IMG/VR virus record: IMGVR_UViG_3300006174_000005
Span: 1 to 30,777 of that record
Strand: one strand, 5' to 3'
DNA: 30,777 bases
From: a virus
The notes below the pieces were generated by a model. The model saw only the letters and a program-made list of their open reading frames with translations, ran no database searches and had not been told where the DNA came from. The translations under genes were made by a program, and so were the position numbers. This document shows, piece after piece, positions 17,767 to 26,190 of this stretch. The first letter of the stretch is position 1. The number at the start of each line of letters is the position of its first letter.

Positions 17767-18971
17767 TAGTAAAGACCAATGCCTCCAGCGCCTTCTCCGT
17801 CACTCCATGCAAAGTTGCGCATACGACTATCAGATACTTTCATAGGCTCAGCTATGTTGCGATTAGCTGCCATTTCTTCAAGACGTTGTTTCATGGCCAT
17901 CTTACGACCAAGTAACTCAGTAACGTCGCTTTCTTCTTTGGCGAGTGCTTTAGCAGCAACGTCATCAATGATGTACTCTTCCCAACCAGAAAGTCCGTCC
18001 ACTAAATCAGTATCAGCAACCAGAGTGGCAGGGCGCGGAGCATACCATATACGAATAGTCTGCCCCGCGCTGGCGATTGGAACTATCTGGAGTTGAGTTC
18101 CGGTGAGCCTGTAGCGAAGGTTCGTAATTCCGTAAAAGGTATAAACATTTGGAAAATTCCAAAGGTTTTGTTGAATCCGCTCATACTGTCTGAGCGTAAC
18201 CCATGAGTTTGAGTCTCCTGGATTCAATGCACACTCGCATAGTATGAGCTTGTAAAAGTCAGATGGTAATGGAAACACCTGTGCGTTGTAGTTTGGATCA
18301 ATAGTTCCTGATGTTGCATATTGATAGGGCTGTTTAACGTAATAGTCATTACCGTATGCGGCGATAAGTAGATCATAGAGTTCTTTATAGCTTTGAGTGA
18401 CGTATTTGTTCCACTCAGGGAGCGTAACAAACTGAGAGTTAACTCTGTCGGCTCGTTGTTGAGCTTGATCTCTTAAGGACTTAAGAGATACTTGACCGCT
18501 GCCAACTGGAATACAATTTAGAGTCGTATTAGTTGAGTCGGTCGAGGTGTATGCGCTCGTTCCAGAACCGTTCATTGCAGCTACTTGGTAGTAATACCTA
18601 TTGCCGTAAGGAGTTACGGTTGCAGTACCAGAGCCTGAGCCTGTCGCAATGGCTGTGAATATCACGCCGACCGCCGGCGTTGAGCTTACAACACCGATTG
18701 TTTGCCAATCAGTGAGAGTAGAGGTTCCAAGAGTAGTGATCTGATAGCGTTGACCTACGGTGAGCGTTGAACCAGTGATTGCAATTGCAACACCAGGAGC
18801 TGCGTCTGTGTAGTTATTAACGACAGAAGAGCCAAGAGCAGAGTAGTTGACTCCATCTGTGGATCTTTGAATGAGATAAGAAGTTGCTTCGCTAGAAATA
18901 GTCCAAGAGAGATAAGCGAGGTTATCTCCAGCCTGACACCATACGTTTGTAGGAGCCGAAGGAATTGCCAT
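17766..18971 (-). CDS. Fn3 domain fused to head-tail adaptor protein
   Basis: 401 residues. Residues 1-58 begin a fibronectin type III domain (SAPTNVWCQAGDNLAYLSW) that resumes at about 122 (NRYYYQVAAMNGSGTSAY). Between them, about 61-119, sits an inserted module with TVGQRYQITTLGT and VGVIFTAIATGSGSGTAT, which I recognise as a small unit recurring in phage structural proteins. From about 162 the helical C-terminal part (SLRDQAQQRADR, then LPEWNKYVTQSYKELYD) resembles podovirus head-tail adaptors (P22 gp4 position). It probably binds the portal inside and displays the Fn3 domain outside. GAGGTG 6 bases before ATG supports the start, and a terminator lies just upstream. Confidence 0.8.
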   Translation of the reverse strand: MAIPSAPTNVWCQAGDNLAYLSWTISSEATSYLIQRSTDGVNYSALGSSVVNNYTDAAPGVAIAITGSTLTVGQRYQITTLGTSTLTDWQTIGVVSSTPAVGVIFTAIATGSGSGTATVTPYGNRYYYQVAAMNGSGTSAYTSTDSTNTTLNCIPVGSGQVSLKSLRDQAQQRADRVNSQFVTLPEWNKYVTQSYKELYDLLIAAYGNDYYVKQPYQYATSGTIDPNYNAQVFPLPSDFYKLILCECALNPGDSNSWVTLRQYERIQQNLWNFPNVYTFYGITNLRYRLTGTQLQIVPIASAGQTIRIWYAPRPATLVADTDLVDGLSGWEEYIIDDVAAKALAKEESDVTELLGRKMAMKQRLEEMAANRNIAEPMKVSDSRMRNFAWSDGEGAGGIGLY

Positions 18972-18995
18972 TGATACACCTCATGAAAGAGGAAA

Positions 18996-19022
18996 AAGGG
19001 CAGAGTCTTTGGCTCTGCCCTT
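18996..19022 (-). terminator. Intrinsic terminator before the adaptor gene
   Basis: Minus-strand RNA: perfect 10-base stem AAGGGCAGAG / CTCTGCCCTT with a 7-base loop, running straight into further T residues (TTTCC). It starts 8 bases after the 91-residue gene ends and separates the head genes from the adaptor-hub-ejection unit. The plus-strand reading has no T run, so it acts on the minus strand. Confidence 0.85.
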
Positions 19023-19029
19023 CCTCGCC

Positions 19030-19305
19030 TTAAACGTCCTTGTCAGGCTCACCTGAATCATATCTTTGCGCCATGTGAATGTCTAAGAAATTAGCAAGAG
19101 AGTCTACCATCTTAGACGCTGACTTCTCATGATGAGCAGCAATGAAGTCCTGCATCGCCAAGTGACGACCGTCTATTTCGCCGTCCTCATGCTTGACGAC
19201 TTCGCCTTTCATGGCGGTTGGCTCCATCGTGCGCTCGCCCTTCATGTTGCGTTTTCCAACGATGAGGGTCGATATCTTCTTATGATCTTCGTCACCAAAG
19301 AACAT
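19030..19305 (-). CDS. Small acidic/His-rich head-region protein, unknown
   Basis: 91 residues, charged, with a likely helix at the C-terminal half (MQDFIAAHHEKSASKMVDSL). No Cys, TM or signal peptide. TGGAG precedes the ATG, and it begins two bases after the preceding gene's stop. Proteins with this Met-Gln-Asp-Phe helix occur in small phages near the coat gene; I cannot name a role. It may act in capsid assembly or as a minor virion component. Confidence 0.7.
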   Translation of the reverse strand: MFFGDEDHKKISTLIVGKRNMKGERTMEPTAMKGEVVKHEDGEIDGRHLAMQDFIAAHHEKSASKMVDSLANFLDIHMAQRYDSGEPDKDV

Positions 19306-19307
19306 GA

Positions 19308-19748
19308 TTAGACTCCAGAGTTAGAGAGCGTGATTGCCATCAAGAGCACTTCGCCGTTAGCTGGATCGGTTGCGGTTCCAGAGTTATTACGGAACTGAAT
19401 CTGAACGCTACCGGTTGAACTGTTATCAGCTACAACGTTGAACTCTGCGGCGGCCGGAGCAGATGCGCCAGACAAGAAGGTCACGCCGAAATCCAAAAGA
19501 GCATAATACAAATCCGGTTGCGCGGCTTGCGTTGCTGTAGATGGTGATCCGTAACTGATGGTATATTTACCAGCAGAGTTACGAACCATGCTCAAAATGC
19601 CTTTATTGAGTCCGCGAGTAAGTCCATTGACGGTCAAAGACGCCGTCAGAGTTGGAGCACCGGATGCTCCGATAGCGACGTTCATGTAGAGCGTAACGAC
19701 TTTTTTCTCGAGCGTATATTGAAACTGTTCAAATCTGCGATTTGCCAT
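19308..19748 (-). CDS. Probable capsid decoration or cement protein
   Basis: 146 residues, beta-rich (Val/Thr/Ser/Gly), starting with FEQFQYTLEKKVVTLYMNV and with few charges after that. Position directly after the major coat gene, and size, fit an outer head protein. AGAGGA 7 bases before ATG supports the start. It follows the coat terminator, so its level may be set by read-through or its own promoter. Family not recognised; a head fibre or tail accessory protein remains possible. Confidence 0.7.
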   Translation of the reverse strand: MANRRFEQFQYTLEKKVVTLYMNVAIGASGAPTLTASLTVNGLTRGLNKGILSMVRNSAGKYTISYGSPSTATQAAQPDLYYALLDFGVTFLSGASAPAAAEFNVVADNSSTGSVQIQFRNNSGTATDPANGEVLLMAITLSNSGV

Positions 19749-19837
19749 TGGGTAAGTCCTCTAAGGTTAAGGGTTACTCGTTGCCTAGATCCCCATCCGT
19801 ATACGAGATAAGCAGATTGCCTATACAGAAATGGAAA

Positions 19838-19870
19838 AAGGGCGCCAAAGTCATTAACTCGAGCGCCCTT
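19838..19870 (-). terminator. Intrinsic terminator after the major coat gene
   Basis: Minus-strand RNA: stem AAGGGCGC / GCGCCCTT (8 bases, perfect) with a 17-base loop, followed by TTTCC. It lies 8 bases past the coat stop. The 3' half followed by TGTATAG (19821-19827) closely matches the sequence found after the tRNA. Confidence 0.8.
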
Positions 19871-19877
19871 AGTCTAA

Positions 19878-21167
19878 TTAGAACTGCTGAACTTGAACAG
19901 AAATCACGCCGTTATGTCCGGGGCGTGTACAATAGAGATTTCCGTACATCCCTACGCGAAGCTCAGCGCTATCCACACCAGGAACGCGCAAGATTTCGAT
20001 TTCGTCCATGTACTTGAGGATGTGCGGCGCAGGATTCTGTGACCTCAAAACCCATGAATCCATTTCCAAGCAATAGATCAAACCATCTGGGCAGTTACGG
20101 TCCGGGAAAATGCTCATGACAGTGTTTGCACCGTTGACTTGAACGCCACGGAATCCAATTTCGCCGACCTTCTCGTCAACGTACTGAACCTTGGAACCAA
20201 GGGACACGATGAGAGCGGTATAGGTTGCATACGAGCAAACGCCAGTGTCAACTCGGCCACCGTTCAGAGCGATACGACCAGTTCCTTGCAAGAGAGCTTC
20301 TTCAATGCTGAGAGAAGTTCCAACAAAGGTCACGCCAGCCAAACGCTGTGGATCGATGTAACGATTGACTCCGAAAAACAAGTCCCCGCTCGAAGGAGGT
20401 CCGGCGATTGGAAGCCAAGCAGCCAAGCCTGCGATCTTGAGCAGGTTGTTGGTGGTGTTAGATCCAACTTGGAAGTTGTTGTTCGATGCAGACTGAGTAT
20501 CACCTTGCACTGCAAGGTAATAGGCTCCACCAGTCCAGTTAGCAGAAGGAGAACCCGTTGAACCAGTGCCCAAAAGAACGCCGGTGTTGCGATTGACAGC
20601 AGTCAACAAGCAAGTGGCAGCATCCAGTGTTCCGGATCCATCTGCGTTCTGAACTGCGACAATGGTCTGACCGATTTCAAACTGAACAGCATCATCTGGA
20701 TTGGACAGCGTGATCGTCCAAGCAGTTGTGCTGTTAGAGAAAGCAGACATCTGACCGATAGTACCGCCACCATTGCGAAAGATCGCAGAAGCGATGCGGT
20801 TAACAGCGGTCTGGAATGCAGCATCAATCATCAGCTCTGCGCCATCGATGAAAGCACCTGGATCGGTCTGAGCCGCTGCCAAGAGCTGTCCATCAATCGT
20901 TGCAAGCGAGAAATCAGCCACGCGAGTCACCAAGAACTCAGCAACTGATGGGCTGGATTGATTGCCGTAAGCGTTCGAGAAGGTCGCCGAAGCGCCTTGG
21001 CTCAAGCCGTAAACGACTGGAACTGGGAAGTATTTCCCTGGAAACTTCTCCTCTTTCTTGAGCATAGCAAGAAGGGGGTTGTCTTTATAAGTGAGCCACT
21101 GAACTTTCTGATCGTCGTAGAGTTCTTTTAAGATACCCGATACGGACGACTGTGTAATTGTTGCCAT
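19878..21167 (-). CDS. Major capsid (coat) protein
   Basis: 429 residues. It starts ATITQSSVSGILKELYDDQ and has a typical N-arm, then a mixed alpha/beta body without Cys-rich or TM features; GKYFPVPVVYGLSQGASATF and ERF-like capsid strands suggest the HK97 fold used by most tailed phages. Size is normal for coat proteins. It follows the scaffold gene (with the tRNA in between) and precedes a strong terminator, as expected for the most abundant virion protein. AGGTG 5 bases before ATG supports the start. Confidence 0.88.
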   Translation of the reverse strand: MATITQSSVSGILKELYDDQKVQWLTYKDNPLLAMLKKEEKFPGKYFPVPVVYGLSQGASATFSNAYGNQSSPSVAEFLVTRVADFSLATIDGQLLAAAQTDPGAFIDGAELMIDAAFQTAVNRIASAIFRNGGGTIGQMSAFSNSTTAWTITLSNPDDAVQFEIGQTIVAVQNADGSGTLDAATCLLTAVNRNTGVLLGTGSTGSPSANWTGGAYYLAVQGDTQSASNNNFQVGSNTTNNLLKIAGLAAWLPIAGPPSSGDLFFGVNRYIDPQRLAGVTFVGTSLSIEEALLQGTGRIALNGGRVDTGVCSYATYTALIVSLGSKVQYVDEKVGEIGFRGVQVNGANTVMSIFPDRNCPDGLIYCLEMDSWVLRSQNPAPHILKYMDEIEILRVPGVDSAELRVGMYGNLYCTRPGHNGVISVQVQQF

Positions 21168-21265
21168 TTAACACCTCGTGTAAATAGATTTGCGCAAGGC
21201 GATATGCCATGCTGCGAAGTCTTATTGTCCGAAGTGTCTTCAGTGGATCGTATGTCTAAACGACT

Positions 21266-21290
21266 CTATACAAGAGGAAAAAGGGCGGAG
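21266..21290 (-). other. Orphan 3' half of a terminator-like element behind the tRNA
   Basis: The minus strand reads CCGCCCTTTTTCC, then TCT, then TGTATAG, starting a few bases after the tRNA CCA. The same string forms the 3' arm, T run and following TGTATAG of the coat terminator, but no matching 5' arm (GGGCGG) exists nearby. It looks like a remnant, or a T-rich 3' trailer for tRNA processing. Confidence 0.45.
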
Positions 21291-21292
21291 AT

Positions 21293-21366
21293 TGGCTGGG
21301 CATTGAGGATTTGAACCTCAACTAACAGAGTCAAAGTCTGTGGTGCTACCGTTACACTAACGCCCA
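21293..21366 (-). tRNA. tRNA-Gln (anticodon UUG), CCA encoded
   Basis: 74 bases folding as a complete cloverleaf: acceptor TGGGCGT / ATGCCCA (7 pairs with one G-T), D stem GTGT/GCAC, anticodon stem ACAGA/TCTGT, loop CTTTGAC with TTG in the anticodon position, T arm TGAGG-TTCAAAT-CCTCA, discriminator G and genomic CCA. The U1-A72 pair and G73 are hallmarks of bacterial tRNA-Gln. It lies on the coding strand, 6 bases after the scaffold stop and 125 bases before the coat start, so it would be excised from the structural transcript. Confidence 0.95.
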
Positions 21367-21372
21367 ATAGGC

Positions 21373-22305
21373 TTACTTACGAAGAAGTGCGGCGTTGCCA
21401 GTCCTTAAGACTTCTTCAAGTCTTGCACGCTTCTGTTCTTTGGTCTCAACTGTGCGAGCGGCGCCAGTCATGGTTGCTCGAGCTGCATCATTAGATAGCG
21501 TTCTATTCTTTTGAATCGCTGGCTTAGGCGCGTCTGCACCGTTCATCATTGTGGTGCGTGTGCTCTTGGGAGCTTCTTTCGTCTCTTCAACAACCGGAGT
21601 CTCTACTTTAGGCTGACGTTTCTTGATACTGCTCATAAGTTTGTCCTGCTCTTCGTAAAATTGTTCGACCATCTCTATTGCTTCTTCAATTGTAGGAATG
21701 TCCTCGCCTTTTGAATCTTTAACCACCTGCAGCACTGTCTTATAGGCAAGGTCAACCGCAATAGGACCATAGTGGGCGCAATATTCATATTTCTCTTTGT
21801 TTGATTCAACGAAAGAACCTAGATCGGTTCTAAACTCAGTTAGCGCCTTTTGATCTGATTCGGTTTGAGCTTTCAGCTTCTCAGCCGCTTGAGCGTCTTG
21901 ATATTCTTTAAGCTTCTGGTCAACCGTCTTAGCTGCAATCTGCTCTGCTTTCTCTTCTGGTGTCTGCTCTTTGGCTGGTTGAAGCTCATTGATCACGTTA
22001 AAGATGTCAGTATCGGACCAGCCAAGAAGCCTTAGAGCTTCAATCTTAGAACGCTTTGAGGTCTCGTCAAATTGTTGGCCCTTTTTAAGAAGCTCATCTG
22101 CTTTGGCTTTCTCGCTCATCCACGCATCGCGTTCTCGTTTTAACTCCTGCTGCTTTTTTACAAACTCAGCTTCTTTGCGTGCAAACTGCGCGAACTGAGT
22201 AGACGTTACTTGTGGCGTCTCTTGCGTAGTAGGCGATACGATATCTACTGGAGCCTGTGGTTTAGGTGCTTCCGTTACCATTGCTACGGCGTTCTCTCTG
22301 CTCAT
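21373..22305 (-). CDS. Capsid scaffolding protein
   Basis: 310 residues, highly charged and helical: Pro-rich N-terminus, a coiled coil (about 35-75, FAQFARKEAEFVKKQQELKR), further Lys/Glu/Gln helices, and a basic helix near the C-terminus (KEQKRARLEEVL) of the sort that binds coat protein. Composition, size and position between portal and coat are those of phage scaffolds (P22 gp8 type). AGGGAG 7 bases before ATG; it overlaps the portal stop as ATGA. Confidence 0.85.
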   Translation of the reverse strand: MSRENAVAMVTEAPKPQAPVDIVSPTTQETPQVTSTQFAQFARKEAEFVKKQQELKRERDAWMSEKAKADELLKKGQQFDETSKRSKIEALRLLGWSDTDIFNVINELQPAKEQTPEEKAEQIAAKTVDQKLKEYQDAQAAEKLKAQTESDQKALTEFRTDLGSFVESNKEKYEYCAHYGPIAVDLAYKTVLQVVKDSKGEDIPTIEEAIEMVEQFYEEQDKLMSSIKKRQPKVETPVVEETKEAPKSTRTTMMNGADAPKPAIQKNRTLSNDAARATMTGAARTVETKEQKRARLEEVLRTGNAALLRK

Positions 22306-24221
22306 TGGATTACTCCCTGATTGACGTTAGGAATCATGTTGCTTGTGGGCGGTGCTGACGGATTCGCAGGCGGTGTGCCTTGCGCTCCTGGCATCGGTTG
22401 CGGCGCAAGAGCAGCGGTTGCAACGCCCATCATGTCATTGACTTGGTCATTGAACTGCTGAAGAAGCGAGAGCACTGATTCGGGCGCTTTCATGTACCAA
22501 GAGTAGTTGTAATACTCTAAGCACAACTGCTTTGCGAGCTGTAGATCCATGAACGGTCTCGGTGGTTGATAGTCCTCATCATAGATCATGTCTTCAAGCA
22601 CTTTATGGATAAGATCTTCAGCAGCATTACTTAGACTCTCATTCATCTCAACGTCTGGCATGTTCATGAGGCGTCTGCCGGTTCGAGGCGAGATGAGACC
22701 AGCTTGCATCATCTCTTGAATATCGGCTAAGCGACCGGTGAGATCATCAGCAAGCGAAGATGTTGGGTAAGCCTTAAGCACATAGGCGTCTGCTTCAAGA
22801 TCAATGTCTTTCCAGTCCACGGTTTCTAGAAAGTTAGTGGAAGGAAACACACACTCATAGGTCTTTTTGTCCTTATAGATGTCCTTGACCACTTCAATTG
22901 CTTGACGATGGTTCTCGAGCACAAAGTCCTCCATCATCTGACTCACAAACGTAAATCGGTCGTCTTCAATGTCTGTGATCGTGCGAAGAGCTTTACCAGA
23001 ATCAACGCCCATAGGTTTCTCGCCCGCTGCAGCGAGCTCGGAAACCCCTTCTTGCATGTAAGCTTTTTGAATCAAGCTATCAATCCACTGCTGAAGCTCT
23101 GGGTTAGTTGCTGGAGGCGTCACGTATTGCGGTGGGGTTCCGGTGTAGTAGATGAGAGAACCGATATCGTTGCTCATATGTTGAGCAACTACTTTAGAAC
23201 CGTTCTCGAGCAAGATCTTAAAAGCGCCCTGCATATAAAGAGCTTTTTGTTTCAGCATCATTGAGCGATTGATTTCACCTTGGATTGTTTGAAGCCGTTC
23301 AGCTCCTCCTTGTGAATACCAACCAAGCATCTTTCGTGAGTAGCGCATGTGTGGGAATGGAAAATAGTCCTTCTCCCACTCATCAATAATAGAACCATCA
23401 CCGACAGAGATCACCTTGAGACCGTCGTCACAGCCTGGGCCAGACTTTAGATGCCAGCTCTCGGTTACCGAGATGAGATCCGCAGCGGTGCCGTAACCGC
23501 CAATGTCTTGATAATTCGCAGGACTTGCAAGCGCAATGTGTTCTTCGAGTTCAGGGAATAACTCAAAGGCAATGTCCCGGTCCATGATCTTTGGTCTATG
23601 CAACTGCCTAGGCTCCTCAACCATCGACTCAATAAGATCAACCACCAGCTCATGTGGTAGCACGCGCTCGATAGCAACCTTATCGTCTTTCCTAAATACG
23701 TGCGTGAAACCATCCCCCCATACATAAGCGTCCCTAAATCCGTTGATGCATTTCTCATGCATACCGAGTTGATAAGAAAGACCTTGGCTGAACTTAGTCA
23801 ACTGTTTGGCTTTCTTTTGATACTTCCAGATACCACCGTTTGTGACAAAGGTTGGAATTACTTTGTTCTTAGCCATCTTTGCAACAAGTGTATCTCCTAC
23901 AGAAGAAATAACATTGAAACAAAGGCGTTGACTCATTGGATTTGAATTAACTGAGCTAGCGCGAGTAAAAGCAGTGCCAAGCAAGTTGTATGCAGTAGCG
24001 TTTCCATAGAGCCTCGTTGAAACGGTGAGCTGTTCCATTCGTGATGATTGATGTCGTTGAATAAACTTAACAGTAGAAGCAATTGCATTTGCCATGTCTT
24101 TCTCTGACATCTTCCACCAGCGGAAGTTAGCAGCTTCGCCAGAGGAGTTGTCTTTAGGAGCACGCAAGACTTTGCCGTCCTTGTCAGTTTGAGTCATGTT
24201 GCTGCGCTGTATCTTAGCCAT
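22302..24221 (-). CDS. Portal protein
   Basis: 639 residues, immediately after the terminase genes and before the scaffold, with a size usual for podovirus portals. Features fitting a portal are an N-terminal helical segment, a beta-rich wing, and a C-terminal half with DRFTFVSQMMEDFVLENHRQ and PRTGRRLMNMPDVEMNESL resembling stem/crown helices, ending in a Pro/Ala/Asn-rich tail. The dodecameric portal sits at one head vertex, receives terminase during packaging and then binds the adaptor. The start overlaps the 54-residue gene by 8 bases. Confidence 0.88.
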   Translation of the reverse strand: MAKIQRSNMTQTDKDGKVLRAPKDNSSGEAANFRWWKMSEKDMANAIASTVKFIQRHQSSRMEQLTVSTRLYGNATAYNLLGTAFTRASSVNSNPMSQRLCFNVISSVGDTLVAKMAKNKVIPTFVTNGGIWKYQKKAKQLTKFSQGLSYQLGMHEKCINGFRDAYVWGDGFTHVFRKDDKVAIERVLPHELVVDLIESMVEEPRQLHRPKIMDRDIAFELFPELEEHIALASPANYQDIGGYGTAADLISVTESWHLKSGPGCDDGLKVISVGDGSIIDEWEKDYFPFPHMRYSRKMLGWYSQGGAERLQTIQGEINRSMMLKQKALYMQGAFKILLENGSKVVAQHMSNDIGSLIYYTGTPPQYVTPPATNPELQQWIDSLIQKAYMQEGVSELAAAGEKPMGVDSGKALRTITDIEDDRFTFVSQMMEDFVLENHRQAIEVVKDIYKDKKTYECVFPSTNFLETVDWKDIDLEADAYVLKAYPTSSLADDLTGRLADIQEMMQAGLISPRTGRRLMNMPDVEMNESLSNAAEDLIHKVLEDMIYDEDYQPPRPFMDLQLAKQLCLEYYNYSWYMKAPESVLSLLQQFNDQVNDMMGVATAALAPQPMPGAQGTPPANPSAPPTSNMIPNVNQGVIQ

Positions 24222-24378
24222 TGTCTCGTACCTCTTCCTTTAGGCGTTCTTGTTTCATCTTCTTTTGCTCTTGAATCACGTCATAGTAGGGCGTTGCCCA
24301 ATAGAGCAGCTCTTCATCAGTTACGTTATCTAGATCTACAGGCTTTGCGAATATCTTCTCAAGGTCTAGCTCGTTCAT
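24214..24378 (-). CDS. Small acidic linker-region protein between terminase and portal
   Basis: 54 residues from the ATG at 24378, which overlaps the large-terminase stop as ATGA; a longer in-frame start at 24411 would run 37 bases into the terminase gene and lacks support. Contains DLDNVTDEELLYWATPYYDV and a C-terminal charged helix EQKKMKQERLKEEV. Small genes at this junction are common in tailed phages; its role is unknown. Overlaps the portal start by 8 bases. Confidence 0.7.
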   Translation of the reverse strand: MNELDLEKIFAKPVDLDNVTDEELLYWATPYYDVIQEQKKMKQERLKEEVRDNG

Positions 24379-25868
24379 GCGCCCTTCTTTCGGTTGATAT
24401 AATAAGACCACACCTCATTAGGTTCCATCCCCATCGTGTCGAAGTGCTTTTGCTCTTCTTCTGCATCTATTTGACGTTGAGCAGTCTTATCTAAGTATTC
24501 ATCCATGACTTTCTTAGAGTGAGCAATCACTTTCTCACGATCTCTTGAGTCTATGCGTTCTTTTTCAGGCTCAGAGAGCCAGTGTAGAGCTTCACGATAA
24601 GCATAGAGAACAGAGTCACATATGTCTGAGTGATAGGCGTCTGAGATGACCTTACGATCAGCGGTTGTTTTGTCTTGGTCCCACTCGAGTATGAGAGCGT
24701 CTTGAGCAAACCGAGATGACTTCTTAGCAAACAGCCTACCGGTTCTCAGAGCATCGTTCACTAGCTCAATGTACTCAAACTTACGAGACTTCTCAGCCGC
24801 ATGAATGGGCAGCGTGTATCGTTTGCGAATTTCTTCAGCAATCTTTTTACCAAGACCGCCGGTGTCCATCACGACTTTAAGTGGGTTATGAATTGATATC
24901 AGACTTGAGATCTTCTCTGAGAGCGTTGTGATTGATTGTCTTGTCTGAATATCTTCGTGAATAAGATAGATGCGTCGATCAAACTCATTCCATCCGAGCA
25001 CACAGATCGCGTCTGCATCGTCGTGACCTAAGTCAATGCCTATTACTGTTTCCCATTTCTTGAAAGCGGGAACAGTTTCAAAATCGTTACGAACAGGGTC
25101 ATACTTAAAAACCAGAGCGTCAATGTCAATAACCCAGCGCCCAAACCACTCGCGTTGAATAGATGGCTCTGTAGCCAGAACTCCGCGTCGTTGAAGCTCT
25201 CGATTAAGAATGACATCGTGTTTTTCTCCAGACTTTAGCTCAATGTGTGGATTTTGCCAGAAGGTCCAGCCGTGCTTGGACCAGTGTTCTGATTTGACAG
25301 CGCAATCATAGAAATAGCCTGCTGGCACCGCTCCAGGCGTTCCGATAAGACAAAGAGATCCGGCATAGTCCATGAGGGCTGGTCCAATAACTTCATCAAT
25401 AAGTTCTTTAATATAAGAGCGGAAGCTCTGACATTCATCAATGTAACAGAGCGATATTGCGAGACCTCGGAACTTTTCAATTTCCGACTTATCCTTGGCC
25501 CCAGATAGATAGATTGTCGACCCATTTGGAAACCGTAGCGATAGCTCAGCTTCATTGGGAGAGCCACCGAGCTTATAGCGATGATTAATTTGAGTAAGTT
25601 CATTCCAGATAATTCTCTTTGCGTTGAGTCGAGAAAGCGTGATGTAGATTGAGACTCGATTAGGTTTATTGATCGCTTCATAGATCAAATGAGCTGCGCA
25701 CGCGACGGTTTTACCAGAACGCCGAGAGCACACAGCGGCTTTGAACTTTGCTTTGTCTTTAATAAACAAAAGCTGTTCATGAAAGCAAAAGCTATCTATA
25801 TCAAAGAACGGTTTGTTCTTTTGAGTTCTTGCTAGATAGGCTTTGAAGACCTCTTCATTTGTTGGCAT
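24375..25868 (-). CDS. terL: Terminase large subunit (ATPase and nuclease)
   Basis: 497 residues. The ATPase domain has Walker A CSRRSGKT (47-54), Walker B CYIDE (141-145, with catalytic Glu) and the coupling motif LIGTPGA (174-180). The RNase H-like nuclease domain has GIDLGHDDAD (Asp 279), VVMDTGG (Asp 335) and HSDICDS (Asp 415). This is the full set of packaging-motor and DNA-cutting residues, so it should be active. It drives DNA into the head through the portal. It overlaps the small-terminase gene by 14 bases and ends overlapping the next gene as ATGA. Confidence 0.95.
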   Translation of the reverse strand: MPTNEEVFKAYLARTQKNKPFFDIDSFCFHEQLLFIKDKAKFKAAVCSRRSGKTVACAAHLIYEAINKPNRVSIYITLSRLNAKRIIWNELTQINHRYKLGGSPNEAELSLRFPNGSTIYLSGAKDKSEIEKFRGLAISLCYIDECQSFRSYIKELIDEVIGPALMDYAGSLCLIGTPGAVPAGYFYDCAVKSEHWSKHGWTFWQNPHIELKSGEKHDVILNRELQRRGVLATEPSIQREWFGRWVIDIDALVFKYDPVRNDFETVPAFKKWETVIGIDLGHDDADAICVLGWNEFDRRIYLIHEDIQTRQSITTLSEKISSLISIHNPLKVVMDTGGLGKKIAEEIRKRYTLPIHAAEKSRKFEYIELVNDALRTGRLFAKKSSRFAQDALILEWDQDKTTADRKVISDAYHSDICDSVLYAYREALHWLSEPEKERIDSRDREKVIAHSKKVMDEYLDKTAQRQIDAEEEQKHFDTMGMEPNEVWSYYINRKKGA

Positions 25869-26190
25869 CTTCGAGTCTCTTCTTTACTTCTTCAGCAAGA
25901 ACTTCGTCAGGTATTTTAGTCAAAGTTAAGACTGTGTGGTCTTGTTGGCCGAGCATTTGTTTGCCGAGCCAGATGAGCATTGCGACCTGACCTTTTTGTG
26001 CGGCCTGGAGCTGCCAACGTCTCAAAGACATTTTGAGTTCTGACCTACCTTTGTCCAACTCTGACGCAAAACGTCGCTCAATAACATCATGAGAACAGCC
26101 TAAGAAATCAGCTATTTCACCTATCCGACAACCGATCTGAGCGAGCTTATAGACTTCTTTTGGGTCGATTTGAATTTTAGGTCTTGCCAC
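25855..26190 (-). CDS. terS: Terminase small subunit
   Basis: 111 residues starting at GTG. Residues about 10-38 (KEVYKLAQIGCRIGEIADFLGCSHDVIERR) form a helix-turn-helix, followed by a helical oligomerisation region (RRWQLQAAQKGQVAMLIWLGKQMLGQ) and a charged C-terminus that may contact the large subunit. It binds the packaging site and feeds DNA to the large subunit. Adjacent and overlapping the large-subunit gene. No strong ribosome binding site precedes the GTG, suggesting coupling to the 38-residue ORF just upstream. Confidence 0.88.
   Translation of the reverse strand: MARPKIQIDPKEVYKLAQIGCRIGEIADFLGCSHDVIERRFASELDKGRSELKMSLRRWQLQAAQKGQVAMLIWLGKQMLGQQDHTVLTLTKIPDEVLAEEVKKRLEDANK

Noticed and set aside
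20139-20561. 140-residue plus-strand open frame in the coat gene
   Set aside because: Antisense to the coat gene, no ribosome binding site or family features.
21266-21290. TGTATAG after the tRNA as a sigma-70 promoter
   Set aside because: No -35-like hexamer at 16-18 bases upstream on the minus strand; kept only as a repeated element.
25235-25681. 148-residue minus-strand open frame inside the large terminase
   Set aside because: Out of frame with the motif-complete terminase.
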